Notes: a model not told the origin generated them from the letters alone. Positions 15,771 through 23,487 are shown, counted from the first letter of the stretch. The stretch is DNA of 27,208 bases from JAAYZQ01 sp041300865 (GCA_041300865.1 JBFYTF010000439.1:1-27208); one strand, 5' to 3'. Program-made: numbers and translations.

Positions 15771-16229
15771 GTGGCAAAGAGACTTGCGGTGCTCGACAAG
15801 GAGCGCTGCGTGGGCTGCCAGTCATGCATGTTTGCCTGTGCCCGGCGGCCGGGCGCAGGCGGCCTGGGCGGCACCAGCATCTGGGTGCGCTCGGCCGGCG
15901 GCATACGCAAAGGCTTTGTCGTCATCGTCTGCCGGGCGTGCCCCGACCCGCCCTGCGCGCGTGTCTGTCCCACGGACGCATTACTGTTGCGGCCGGGTGG
16001 CGGCGTTCGACTGAAGCCCGAGCTGTGCATCGGCTGCCGCAACTGCGCCGAGGCCTGCTCCTACGGTGCCGTCCTGTGGGATGGGGAGCAGAACAAGCCC
16101 GAGATCTGCGTCTACTGCGGATACTGCGCCGGCTACTGCCCTTACGACGTTCTGGGCCTGGAAGAGCTCCCAGCGGCTGGAGCGCCGGGAGGAGCTCAAG
16201 CAGGAGGGACAGACGATGCTGGCCAATGA
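15771..16229 (+). CDS. Four-cluster [4Fe-4S] ferredoxin, likely electron-transfer subunit of the aldehyde oxidoreductase
   Basis: This small cytosolic iron-sulfur protein (152 residues) has four cysteine groups: CVGCQSCMFAC (from C13), CRACPDPPCARVCP, CIGCRNCAEAC and CVYCGYCAGYCP. Each resembles a [4Fe-4S] binding set, as in HybA/DmsB-like subunits and the AorB polyferredoxin of Aromatoleum aldehyde oxidoreductase. GTG 15771 is the best start because it follows AGGAGGTG by 6 bases; GTG 15750 would place the ribosome site inside the gene. The last 14 bases overlap the start of the oxidoreductase gene, so the two are likely co-translated partners. It probably wires the tungsten enzyme's own cluster to a soluble ferredoxin or other acceptor. 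No flavoprotein AorC-like subunit lies nearby. Confidence 0.88.
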   Translation: MAKRLAVLDKERCVGCQSCMFACARRPGAGGLGGTSIWVRSAGGIRKGFVVIVCRACPDPPCARVCPTDALLLRPGGGVRLKPELCIGCRNCAEACSYGAVLWDGEQNKPEICVYCGYCAGYCPYDVLGLEELPAAGAPGGAQAGGTDDAGQ

Positions 16230-17982
16230 CCCGCTCGCTCGTGTGCTGTACATCGACCTCTCCCGCCGCTCTTTCGCGGTGAAGACACGGCCGGAGCTGT
16301 TTCAGGCCGGGCTCGGCGGCGCGGGAGTAGGCATCCGCCTGCTGGAAGAAGAGTGCGCGCCGGGCACCGATCCCTTTGCGCCGGGAAACCCGATCGTCCT
16401 GGCCGTGGGGCCGTTGACCGGGCTGTATCCTCTGGCCTCCAAGACGGTGGCCATGTTCAAGTCGCCGCACACAGGCAATCTGGGCGAAAGCCACGCGGGC
16501 GGACGGAGCGCAGTGGCCATCCGCCTGGCCGGCTATGGCGCCATCGTCATCCGGGGCAGCAGCGCCTCGCCGGTGTACGTGGCCGTCGACGGCAGCCAGG
16601 TACATTTCCGCGATGCCCGCGCTCTCTGGGGCACACGCAGTGCCTACACCGTGGGCTCGGTCCTCCGCGAGAGGGAATCGGGGGCGGGTGTGCGGTCGAT
16701 CATGCGCATTGGCCGGGCGGGCGAGGTGGGTGTCACCTACGCCGCCGTGATCACAGAGACTTACCGCCACTTCGGCCGCCTGGGTCTGGGCGCCGTCTTT
16801 GGCAGCAAGAAGCTGAAAGGACTGGTTGTCTCCGGGCAGCGCTCGCTGCCGGTCGCCGACAAGCGAGCGTACCGGTCGGTGTACGATTCCCTGTACAAGG
16901 ATGCGACCGAGTCGTCGACGATGAAAAAGTACCACGAGCTGGGCACGGCCATGAACGTCCTGCCCATGGACGCCATCGGCGCCCTGCCGACGCGAAACTT
17001 GCAGCAGGGCAGCTTCGAGGGTGCGGAGGCTATCAGCGGCGAGCGCCTGGTCGAGGAATACCTGGGCCGCCGGGTCGCCTGCGCCCACTGTCCCGTAGCC
17101 TGTATACACCTGGCCGCGGTCCGCTTTCCCTATCCCAAAGAGCCCTACTTTTACAAGACCTCCATGATCGGGTACGACCACGAGCCGATCTTTGCCGCCG
17201 GCAGCCTTCTCGGCGGCTCCGACGTCAAGGGTATGTTCCAGTTGCTGGATGAGGCCGAGGTCCAGGGGCTGGACGTCATGAGCATGGGAGTCACCCTGGC
17301 GTGGGCTACCGAGGCGCTGCAGCGCGGGTTGATATCGACCAAGGAGACAGGCGGGCTGGCGCTGGAGTGGGGCAACTATCCGGCCTACGTGGAAGCCGCC
17401 GGGCGCATTGTCAGCCAGCCCAACGACTTTTATCGCGCCCTGGCCCGCGGTGCCGAACATGCGGCCTCGCTCTATGGCGGGCTGGACTTTGCGCTAACCT
17501 TTGGCGGCAACGAGATGCCCGGCTACCATACCGGGCCGGGCTGCCATCTGGGCTATCTCACCGGGGCGCGGCACAGCCATCTGGACAGCGCCGGCTACAG
17601 CCTGGACCAGAGGGCGGCCGCCAAGGGCGAGCCCCTGACGCCGGACGGTGTGGCCCGCGGGCTGGTGGAGGAGGAGCGCTGGCGCCAGGTGCTGACGAGC
17701 CTGGTGATCTGCCTATTCGCCCGCGGGATGTACGTGCCCGACGTCGTGTTAGAGGCGTTGGCGACGGCCGGCTTTGAGTGGTCGGCCGAGGATCTGGCGC
17801 GCTTCGGGGCAGACGTCTTGCAGCGCAAGGTGGCCTTCAAACAGCGCGAAGGCTTTAACGCGGAGGCCCTGCGCATTCCTGGCCGCATCCTGGAGACCCC
17901 GACGCCCCTGGGCACCCTCGACGAGGAGTTCATGCGCCGGTCTATTCAGGCTTACAGCCAGGTCGTTGGCCCTCCCCGGTGA
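16216..17982 (+). CDS. Aldehyde:ferredoxin oxidoreductase family protein (tungsten-pterin enzyme)
   Basis: This 588-residue protein belongs to the AOR family, which oxidises aldehydes to acids with a tungsten bis-pterin and one [4Fe-4S] cluster. The N-terminal domain has GLGGAGVGIRLLEEE and then GPLTGLYPLASKTV, KSPHTGNLGESHAGG and LAGYGAIVIRG. The cluster ligands are C289, C292 and C296 (CAHCPVAC) and probably C499 in SLVICLFARG; this spacing closely matches Pyrococcus AOR. The acidic and histidine active-site blocks are represented by GYDHEPIFAAGSLLG and TGARHSHLDSAGY. ATG 16216 has AGGAGGG about 8 bases upstream; in-frame codons further upstream lie inside the ferredoxin gene and are rejected. 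The substrate is unknown. Its position after pgk allows, but does not prove, triose oxidation. Confidence 0.9.
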   Translation: MLANDPLARVLYIDLSRRSFAVKTRPELFQAGLGGAGVGIRLLEEECAPGTDPFAPGNPIVLAVGPLTGLYPLASKTVAMFKSPHTGNLGESHAGGRSAVAIRLAGYGAIVIRGSSASPVYVAVDGSQVHFRDARALWGTRSAYTVGSVLRERESGAGVRSIMRIGRAGEVGVTYAAVITETYRHFGRLGLGAVFGSKKLKGLVVSGQRSLPVADKRAYRSVYDSLYKDATESSTMKKYHELGTAMNVLPMDAIGALPTRNLQQGSFEGAEAISGERLVEEYLGRRVACAHCPVACIHLAAVRFPYPKEPYFYKTSMIGYDHEPIFAAGSLLGGSDVKGMFQLLDEAEVQGLDVMSMGVTLAWATEALQRGLISTKETGGLALEWGNYPAYVEAAGRIVSQPNDFYRALARGAEHAASLYGGLDFALTFGGNEMPGYHTGPGCHLGYLTGARHSHLDSAGYSLDQRAAAKGEPLTPDGVARGLVEEERWRQVLTSLVICLFARGMYVPDVVLEALATAGFEWSAEDLARFGADVLQRKVAFKQREGFNAEALRIPGRILETPTPLGTLDEEFMRRSIQAYSQVVGPPR

Positions 17983-18010
17983 GCAGCGACCCAACCAAGG
18001 ATTGGCTCTG

Positions 18011-19105
18011 ATGCACGAACCATTTGTGAGCGCCACGCCTCCTGTCGGTGCACCTCCCGGGGTCGAGCACGAGGACATTGTCAAGTTGCCGGGCGGGTCA
18101 GCACCCGTGCGGGTGACCTGCGTTGACTTTGGACCGGCGCAGGCACACATGCAAGACGTCCGCAATGTCCCGGAGTTCCTAGCCGGCCGCCGGCCCGAGT
18201 GGGCGGAGGTACGGTGGATCAACGTCGACGGCCTGGCGAATATGGGTGTGATCCATGCTCTGGCGACCAAGTACGAGCTCCATCCGCTGGCGGTCGAAGA
18301 CCTGCTGCATCTGCGGCAGCGAGCCAAGGTCGAGTCGTATGGGGGCGAGGACAGCGGTCTGCCTGCCCGCCTGTTCATCGTCGCCCGCATGCTCGATCTG
18401 GAGGACGATCGCCTGGTCAGCGATCAGATCTCCATGTTCCTGGGCCGTAGGACGGTGCTCACGTTCCAGCAGGAACCGGGTGACGTTTGGGATCCCATCC
18501 GCCAACGAATCAATGTCAAAGGCTCGCGTCTGCGCGCCAGCGACGCCAGCTTTTTAGCATACTCCCTGCTGGACGCGATTGTCGACCACCTTTTTCCGCT
18601 GCTGGAGCACTATGGCGAGCGCATGGACGCACTGGAGACGGCTATCCTGGAAGCTCCGCAGCGTGACAGCCTTGACAGGCTCCACGAGATCAAGCGCGAG
18701 CTGCTGGTGCTGCGCTCGGTCGCCTGGCCCATGCGGGAACTCGTCTCCTCCCTGCAGCACGATCCCCACGAGTGCGTCAGCGACGGCACCCGCGTCTACC
18801 TGCGCGATCTGTATGACCATGTTGTTCAGATCATGGAGATCATCGAGACATACCGCGAAAGGGCCACTGACCTGACCGATAGTTATATGTCACGCGTCTC
18901 GAACCACATGAACGAGATCATGAAGGTGCTGACGATCATCGGCACGATCTTTATCCCGTTGACGTTCCTGGCAGGCGTGTACGGCATGAACTTTCGCCAC
19001 TTCCCCGAACTGGACCTGGGCTGGGCGTATCCGGCTTTCTGGATTGTCTGTTTTGTGGTGGCCGGAGTCATGCTGCTGTTCTTCCGCCGCAAAGGCTGGC
19101 TCTAG
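18011..19105 (+). CDS. corA: CorA-family divalent cation transporter
   Basis: This is an inner-membrane pentameric channel for Mg2+ (or Co2+/Ni2+). It is 364 residues, normal for the family. The cytosolic funnel domain covers about residues 35-300, with HPLAVEDLLHLRQRAKVE near residue 95 and a long helical stretch leading to the membrane. Two C-terminal transmembrane helices are seen. The first ends with the YGMNF signature (G325-M326-N327), and the second is WIVCFVVAGVMLLFF followed by a basic tail RRKGWL. ATG 18011 is used because the frame further upstream overlaps the oxidoreductase gene; the ribosome site is weak (AAGGAT). The gene starts 28 bp after the oxidoreductase stop. The ~35-residue Pro-rich start of the protein is not conserved. 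Confidence 0.93.
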   Translation: MHEPFVSATPPVGAPPGVEHEDIVKLPGGSAPVRVTCVDFGPAQAHMQDVRNVPEFLAGRRPEWAEVRWINVDGLANMGVIHALATKYELHPLAVEDLLHLRQRAKVESYGGEDSGLPARLFIVARMLDLEDDRLVSDQISMFLGRRTVLTFQQEPGDVWDPIRQRINVKGSRLRASDASFLAYSLLDAIVDHLFPLLEHYGERMDALETAILEAPQRDSLDRLHEIKRELLVLRSVAWPMRELVSSLQHDPHECVSDGTRVYLRDLYDHVVQIMEIIETYRERATDLTDSYMSRVSNHMNEIMKVLTIIGTIFIPLTFLAGVYGMNFRHFPELDLGWAYPAFWIVCFVVAGVMLLFFRRKGWL

Positions 19106-19137
19106 GCTGTTGGGCTTCTGTTCTGGGAGGGGTAGAC

Positions 19138-19689
19138 ATGGAGAACGAGATCAATGTCTGGATTCCTGCCAACTTGGACCTTGTCGATCGTGGCACACAC
19201 ACTGAAATCGTTTGGAAATGGTTCAGGGGGGAGACGATGTTCCTGACAGCTCTCGTAGTGCTCGGGGGTTGGGCGGTCTACAAGATCTACTCAAACCTGG
19301 GCCCACCCCTGAAGCTAGAGGGCGTCGTTTGGTTGCTGCTCTTTCTGGCCGGGCTAGGCTGGCTCACATATTACGTGATAGCCGGGTGGTTGAACCGGAC
19401 CTATGTAGCTGTGAGTCATGGAAGGGTTGCCGTGCGCCACGGACCAATACCGTGGGTTGGCAACAAAGAAGTGGAAGTCTCCAATCTGATAGAGTTCTAC
19501 ACAACAGAGCGCGAAATCCGCGGCCGCCATGGCTTTGTGCTTCGTGTGACCTATCAAGTACACGCCCGCACACGTGATGACGGAAGCATAAAGCTCGTCG
19601 ATGGTCTCCAATCTTTTGAGCAAGCGTTTTTCATTGCGAAGCAAGTCTACGAGTACTCGGGCATGGGAGACGTGCCCGCAGCCGGGTAA
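19138..19689 (+). CDS. Two-helix membrane protein with PH-like C-terminal domain, hypothetical
   Basis: The family is not firmly recognised. The 183-residue protein has two hydrophobic segments, roughly residues 36-52 (MFLTALVVLGGWAVYKI) and 62-82 (VVWLLLFLAGLGWLTYYVIA). A beta-rich domain follows, with RTYVAVSHGRVAVRHGPIPW and LIEFYTTEREIRGRHGFVLR. This layout resembles the bacterial PH-domain (YdbS/DUF304-like) membrane proteins. ATG 19138 follows GGGAGGGG. Third codon positions are visibly poorer in G/C than in neighbouring genes (many aat, gtt, gaa and aca codons), which hints at transfer or relaxed constraint. The gene lies 32 bp after corA and is followed by a short coding-like remnant. 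Confidence 0.6.
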   Translation: MENEINVWIPANLDLVDRGTHTEIVWKWFRGETMFLTALVVLGGWAVYKIYSNLGPPLKLEGVVWLLLFLAGLGWLTYYVIAGWLNRTYVAVSHGRVAVRHGPIPWVGNKEVEVSNLIEFYTTEREIRGRHGFVLRVTYQVHARTRDDGSIKLVDGLQSFEQAFFIAKQVYEYSGMGDVPAAG

Positions 19690-19690
19690 T

Positions 19691-19792
19691 GCCAGCCAGG
19701 AGAACCTGGCCCGCCTGTTCAAGGGCGGCCCCTGGCTCGATGAGCGCTTGTGCCAGGCTGGATTGCCCTCGAGACAAGCAAGGAGTTGCTGA
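19691..19792 (+). pseudogene. Coding-like remnant before the DinB gene
   Basis: The 104-bp gap between the membrane protein and the DinB gene contains a stretch with the G/C-rich third positions typical of this genome. It reads ASQENLARLFKGGPWLDERL and ends at TGA 19790-19792. No start codon or ribosome site belongs to it; the open frame continues upstream only through the preceding gene in a non-coding frame. It may be the tail of a gene lost when its neighbour was inserted. The family is not recognised, and chance remains possible. Confidence 0.25.
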
Positions 19793-19793
19793 G

Positions 19794-20345
19794 ATGGAAA
19801 GAGGCCAGGTCGTAGGCTATTTGGGGCTGCTCGACTCTCAGCGCGCAGCCGCCTTTGCCGCGTTGGACGGCCTGAGCGAGGAACAGATCTGGCAGCGGCC
19901 CGCGCCCAAGGAATGGTGCATCGGCGAGATCCTCTCTCACACGGTGCGCTTCTACGCCAGCTTTCTGCCAGGCTTGCCCTTCATGTGGAGGCTTGCTGGC
20001 TGGTACGGCCGCCTGCGACGTAACCGCCCCTACTCTGTCGAGATTGAGAACGTCTACCAGCGCCCCAGCTTTCCAATGTGGACGGGCTTTCTTTGGACGC
20101 CCCGCCATAACCCGCAGAAGCCGGTCTCGCTGCCTGTGCTAAAGGCAGAGGTCGAGTCGATGCACAGCCGGCTGCGAGCGTTTTATGCGGACAAAGACCC
20201 GGATATACTGGGCAACATTCACGCCTGGGACCCCGCCATCGGCGTCGTCAACCTGATCACCGCTCTCAAGGTCGGCATCGATCATGACCAACTGCACTAT
20301 GACGACGTGCTCAAGATGGCAGCCGCTCTCCAAGCGGGAGAGTGA
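19794..20345 (+). CDS. DinB-fold family protein
   Basis: This 183-residue protein fits the DinB/YfiT four-helix metal-binding superfamily. Members are thiol S-transferases or stress-induced proteins of mostly unknown substrate. The visible metal triad is H49 (WCIGEILSHTVRFY) with H164 and H168 (DHDQLHYDD), the normal arrangement. The opening QVVGYLGLLDSQRAAAFAAL and WQRPAPKEWCIGEIL also match the family pattern. ATG 19794 is chosen because AAGGAG (19779-19784) lies 9 bases upstream; the frame is open further upstream, but those residues look non-conserved. It is followed 25 bp later by the DUF2293 gene. The substrate cannot be inferred. Confidence 0.8.
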   Translation: MERGQVVGYLGLLDSQRAAAFAALDGLSEEQIWQRPAPKEWCIGEILSHTVRFYASFLPGLPFMWRLAGWYGRLRRNRPYSVEIENVYQRPSFPMWTGFLWTPRHNPQKPVSLPVLKAEVESMHSRLRAFYADKDPDILGNIHAWDPAIGVVNLITALKVGIDHDQLHYDDVLKMAAALQAGE

Positions 20346-20370
20346 TCCGTAACCCCAGAGGCTGAAGCCT

Positions 20371-21042
20371 ATGGACAAGTCCGAGATCACGGTGTTTGTC
20401 ACCACGGGCGAATCGTCGTGCAGTGACTGTGGCGAGGACCTGGGCCGCAAGGCCTGGATCACCCTGGTCGAGGGCAAGGGCGCTCTGTGCCTGGCCTGCG
20501 CGGACCTGGATCATCTCCTTTTCTTGCCGGCCGGCGATGCGGCCCTGACCCGCCGCGCCCGCAAACACTCGACGCTGTCTGCCGTCGTTCTCCGGTGGAG
20601 CCGGGCTCGAAAACGGTACGAACGGCAGGGGCTCCTGGTCGAAGGGGAGGCGTTGGCCCAGGCCGAGCAGGAGTGCCTGGCCGACGAGGACGTCAGAGCC
20701 CGGCGGCGGGAGCGCGAGGCTGAGCGTCGGGCGGAGCTGGACCAGCAGTACGTGCGGCAGTTCGCCGAGCGGGCGCGGGCGCTCTATCCCGGCTGCCCGC
20801 CCGGGAGAGAAGTGGCCATCGCCGAGCACGCCTGCCTGAAGTACAGCGGCCGTGTGGGTCGTTCGGCCGCCGCCAAGAGCCTGGACGACGAGGCGATCCG
20901 GCTGGCGGTTGTGGCCCATATCCGCCATACAGAGACCGAATATGACTCGCTCCTGGCATCCGGCTATGAGCGCTGGGAAGCGCGCGCCCAGATAGAGGGG
21001 GCAGTGGCTCGGGTTGCGGCCGCTTGGGCAACGTTGCCCTGA
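20371..21042 (+). CDS. DUF2293 domain-containing protein
   Basis: This 223-residue soluble protein is of unknown function. The N-terminus has two cysteine pairs, C17-x2-C20 and C40-x2-C43, that look like a zinc ribbon. The central block LFLPAGDAALTRRARKHSTL followed by RSRKRYERQG-like sequence (here SRARKRYERQG) is typical of DUF2293 proteins in Actinobacteria and Chloroflexota. A charged helical region rich in Glu and Arg follows (about residues 85-135). The C-terminal part (VAIAEHACLKYSGRVGRSAA and ahead) contains the DUF2293 domain proper. The ribosome site before ATG 20371 is weak (AGAGGCTGAAG). Nothing nearby points to a role. Confidence 0.8.
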   Translation: MDKSEITVFVTTGESSCSDCGEDLGRKAWITLVEGKGALCLACADLDHLLFLPAGDAALTRRARKHSTLSAVVLRWSRARKRYERQGLLVEGEALAQAEQECLADEDVRARRREREAERRAELDQQYVRQFAERARALYPGCPPGREVAIAEHACLKYSGRVGRSAAAKSLDDEAIRLAVVAHIRHTETEYDSLLASGYERWEARAQIEGAVARVAAAWATLP

Positions 21043-21371
21043 TCCCCCAGGTAAATGAATGGTCGATTTGCCCGCTCGTGTGTTGTGCTAGAATTAGCAC
21101 AGCCCGGAATCAGGGCCTGCCTGCTGACCTGCCTCGGCGGCAGCTATCTCGCCTTCGGGATCTGGCTCCATCTCCCGCTGCCGAGCATCCCCGGCAAAGT
21201 AGCCATCGGCCTCGCGGCGGTCACGCTTGGCTACCTGGTGGCCTACCACAATGCCCGGGTGCAAGGCATCAATGTAGGACAGGACCTGCTCTACATCTCC
21301 CTGGTCGTCGGTTCGTTACGTGCAGGTTCTGAGCGGTGCCGATCCGCGAGGCAGCTCAGAAGGAGGGTCCC
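21043..21371 (+). other. 329-bp region upstream of the DUF5671 gene: promoter-like site and coding-like leader
   Basis: The first ~60 bp carry a promoter-like site (see 21066-21101). From about 21100 to 21330 one frame has strongly G/C-rich third positions and encodes two hydrophobic stretches, but it lacks a credible start and runs on into the next gene out of frame. The region ends with GAAGGAGGG, the ribosome site of the DUF5671 gene. Confidence 0.45.
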
Positions 21372-21492
21372 ATGGGTGCGGCTCGAAGAGCCTACATCTA
21401 TATCGCCTGCATCGCCAGCCTGGAAGCGGTGGCTTGGGCAGTTATCTCGCTGCTGCGCGACCTCCTGGCGCCCGGGAAAGTCACGTCGCTAG
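21055..21492 (+). CDS. Doubtful ORF with membrane-like first half, possible DUF5671-like fragment
   Basis: An open frame of 145 codons starts at ATG 21055 with only a weak AGGT upstream. Residues ~20-90 look real: they are hydrophobic, with GGSYLAFGIWLHLPL, VAIGLAAVTLGYLVAYHNA and LLYISLVVGSL. The VAYHNARV end resembles the AYHxxVL end of the even-numbered repeats of the following DUF5671 protein. After residue ~95 the frame turns Arg/Ser rich and overlaps the DUF5671 gene by 120 bp, so that part is not credible. A TGA lies at 21330-21332 in another frame, so a frameshift could have ended a shorter gene there. It is best read as a fragment or decayed gene. Confidence 0.25.
   Translation: MNGRFARSCVVLELAQPGIRACLLTCLGGSYLAFGIWLHLPLPSIPGKVAIGLAAVTLGYLVAYHNARVQGINVGQDLLYISLVVGSLRAGSERCRSARQLRRRVPWVRLEEPTSISPASPAWKRWLGQLSRCCATSWRPGKSRR
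21066..21101 (+). promoter_or_regulatory. Extended -10 promoter candidate embedded in a perfect palindrome
   Basis: TGTGCTAGAATTAGCACA (21084-21101) has perfect 7-bp arms around GAAT. Its left half also forms an extended -10 box, TG-C-TAGAAT (21086-21094), with a weak TTGCCC or TTTGCC -35 around 21067-21073. The overlap of box and palindrome would suit a repressor operator. A start about 7 bases downstream would give a ~265-base leader before the DUF5671 gene. Confidence 0.4.
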
Positions 21493-23357
21493 AGTCCACC
21501 GCCCTCCAGGTGGCCGTCATTGTCATCGGGCTGCCCATCTTTCTCGTCCACTGGCTGTGGGCGCAGCGGCTGGCAGCCCGCGAGGCGGAGGAGCGCGGGG
21601 CCGTCGTGCGCCGGCTTTACCTCTACGGGGCCATGGCCACGTTCCTCGCCCCCTTGATCGCGAACGCCTTCGACCTTCTCGACGGCCTGCTGCGGCTTGC
21701 CTTGGGGGTGAAGCCGGTTGGCTACCAGTATCTCGGCATGTCCCAGGTGGAACTGGTCGTCCATCACCTGGTCGCCATGGCCGTCCTGGCCGTGCTGTGT
21801 GCCTACCACCGGCGCGCGGTCGTTGCCGACAGACAAGAGGTGCCGGAGGAGGGCGGCGCAGCGACGGTCCGGCGGCTGTACGTCTATGGCTTTAGCGCCG
21901 CCGGCCTGGCGATGACCACCCTGGCCATCGTCTCCCTGTCGCGCGACCTCATGTTCGCGCTGAGCGGTGGGGGGATCATCGGCCGCCAGGCCGGCCTGGC
22001 CGCGGAGATGGCTCGACTGGCAGTGGGCTTGCCCCTCTGGCTGATCTTCTGGCGTTGGGCACAGCGCCTGTTCGCCGCTCCGGACCAGGAAGAGCGCGCC
22101 TCGGCCGTGCGCAAGGGCTACCTGTACCTGGCCGTCTTTCTCGGCGTCATGGCTGTGGTCACCACCTTGACCATCGTCCTCGCCGACGGGCTCGGCCGCC
22201 TGTTGTGCGCTTCCGGCCCCGGCACTGGCGACATCCGGGAGGCGCTGTCTGTGCTCCTGGGTGCCGGGCTAGTGTGGGCCTATCACGCCGCCGTGCTGCG
22301 CCGAGACGCCGCCCTGGCCGGCGAGCCGGCAACCACAGCCTGGATGGGGCGGCTGTATCGCTACCTGGTGGCCGCCGTCGGCCTGGCCGCCTTCCTGGTG
22401 GGGCTCGGCGGCGACATATCATTCCTCATCCGCGCCCTGTCTGGCCTGCGTTTTGTCGGTGGCCTGCCGCAGGAGGTTCCTTATTTCACGGCGCTGATCA
22501 TCGTCGGAATGCCGGTGTGGATCGTGCCCTGGCGGCGGCTCCAGCTGGCGGCCACGGCTCCCGGCCCGGCCGGTGACGAGGAGAGCAGTTCCGTCATCCG
22601 CAAGGTGTACCTCTACTTCTACCTTTTGCTTGCCACCCTCACCGTGCTGGGAAGTGGGGTCTATATTGTCTATCGCCTGATCGGCCTGCTCCTGGGCGCG
22701 GAGCAGCCGGGCAACCTGCTGGCCGACCTGGGCCAGGCCATCGGTTTGAGCCTGGTGGCGGTGGGGGTGTGGCTCTATCACGGCTCTGTGCTTCGCGCCG
22801 ATGGCCGGCGGGCAAAAGAGGCAGGAGCGCAGCGTCTGGCGGCGCGGCGTGTCGCGGTGCTGGACGCGGGGGACGGCAGCCTGGGACGTGCCCTCCTGGA
22901 CGGCCTGCGGCGGGAGATGCCCGGCCTGGATCTCCAGCCGCTGGGGCTGACACCAGAGGCTTCCGCTACCCTGGGCGCAGTCGTGGCCCCTTCTGACACC
23001 CCAGCGGCCATCGCGGCGTCAGAGCTCATCGTTGGGCCGTGGGCCGTGGCCATCCCCGGCTCGGCCGGCGGCGCGGTCAGCGACGAGATTGCCCAGGCCG
23101 TCGTGGCCAGCCCGGCCTTCAAGGTCCTCTTGCCGGCCCAGGCTGCGGGTTGGTACTGGGTTGGCCTGGGCGACCTGAAAACCAGGGACGCCGTCCGGCT
23201 CGCCGTGCGCGCGGTCAAGCAAGCCGCCGCCGGGGAAGGGGGGAAGGTGAGTCCTGGGTTGAGCGGCGGGGCGATCATCGCTATTGCCGTGGGTGCCCTG
23301 ACCCTGCTGATTGCCGTCGTCATCCCGTTGCTGGGTATGCTTTTCGGGGTCTTTTGA
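21372..23357 (+). CDS. Large membrane protein with six DUF5671-like repeats and a soluble C-terminal domain
   Basis: This 661-residue polytopic inner-membrane protein is of unknown function. Six repeats begin near residues 3, 78, 163, 243, 322 and 406. Each opens with an R-x-x-Y-x-Y motif (RRLYLYG, RRLYVYG, RKGYLYL and so on) and holds two membrane helices. Repeats 1, 3 and 5 end in a GLPxWL..W.RxQ-like phrase, while 2, 4 and 6 end in AYH/LYHxxVLR. The unit is thus an A-B pair present three times. Residues ~480-620 form a soluble alpha/beta region starting RRVAVLDAGDGSLGRALLDGL, and a last helix lies near 632-655. ATG 21372 follows GAAGGAGGG; GTG 21336 is rejected because it would put that site inside the gene. 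DUF5671 is a family name only. A sensor or transport role would be a guess. Confidence 0.8.
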   Translation: MGAARRAYIYIACIASLEAVAWAVISLLRDLLAPGKVTSLESTALQVAVIVIGLPIFLVHWLWAQRLAAREAEERGAVVRRLYLYGAMATFLAPLIANAFDLLDGLLRLALGVKPVGYQYLGMSQVELVVHHLVAMAVLAVLCAYHRRAVVADRQEVPEEGGAATVRRLYVYGFSAAGLAMTTLAIVSLSRDLMFALSGGGIIGRQAGLAAEMARLAVGLPLWLIFWRWAQRLFAAPDQEERASAVRKGYLYLAVFLGVMAVVTTLTIVLADGLGRLLCASGPGTGDIREALSVLLGAGLVWAYHAAVLRRDAALAGEPATTAWMGRLYRYLVAAVGLAAFLVGLGGDISFLIRALSGLRFVGGLPQEVPYFTALIIVGMPVWIVPWRRLQLAATAPGPAGDEESSSVIRKVYLYFYLLLATLTVLGSGVYIVYRLIGLLLGAEQPGNLLADLGQAIGLSLVAVGVWLYHGSVLRADGRRAKEAGAQRLAARRVAVLDAGDGSLGRALLDGLRREMPGLDLQPLGLTPEASATLGAVVAPSDTPAAIAASELIVGPWAVAIPGSAGGAVSDEIAQAVVASPAFKVLLPAQAAGWYWVGLGDLKTRDAVRLAVRAVKQAAAGEGGKVSPGLSGGAIIAIAVGALTLLIAVVIPLLGMLFGVF

Positions 23358-23487
23358 ACTGCTCTATTGAGCTGTGACCCGAAGGACGTCGCCATGGGCT
23401 CTGGTTTGCCTGGGGGTGCTGCTGCCCGTGGGGCTGGGCGTGCTCCAACCCATGTGGGAGCAAAGTCCGGCTTTCTACTCCTGCAAA

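Noticed and set aside
16066..16215. N-terminal extension of the aldehyde oxidoreductase
   Set aside because: It overlaps the ferredoxin's cysteine motifs in another frame. ATG 16216 has its own ribosome site and starts at the family N-terminus.
16216..17982. Naming the oxidoreductase as glyceraldehyde-3-phosphate:ferredoxin oxidoreductase
   Set aside because: Only the gene context suggests it. The motifs fit the AOR family broadly and do not single out that subfamily.
17774..18010. N-terminal extension of CorA
   Set aside because: It overlaps the conserved end of the oxidoreductase in another frame; the extension is Arg, Ser and Pro rich and not CorA-like.
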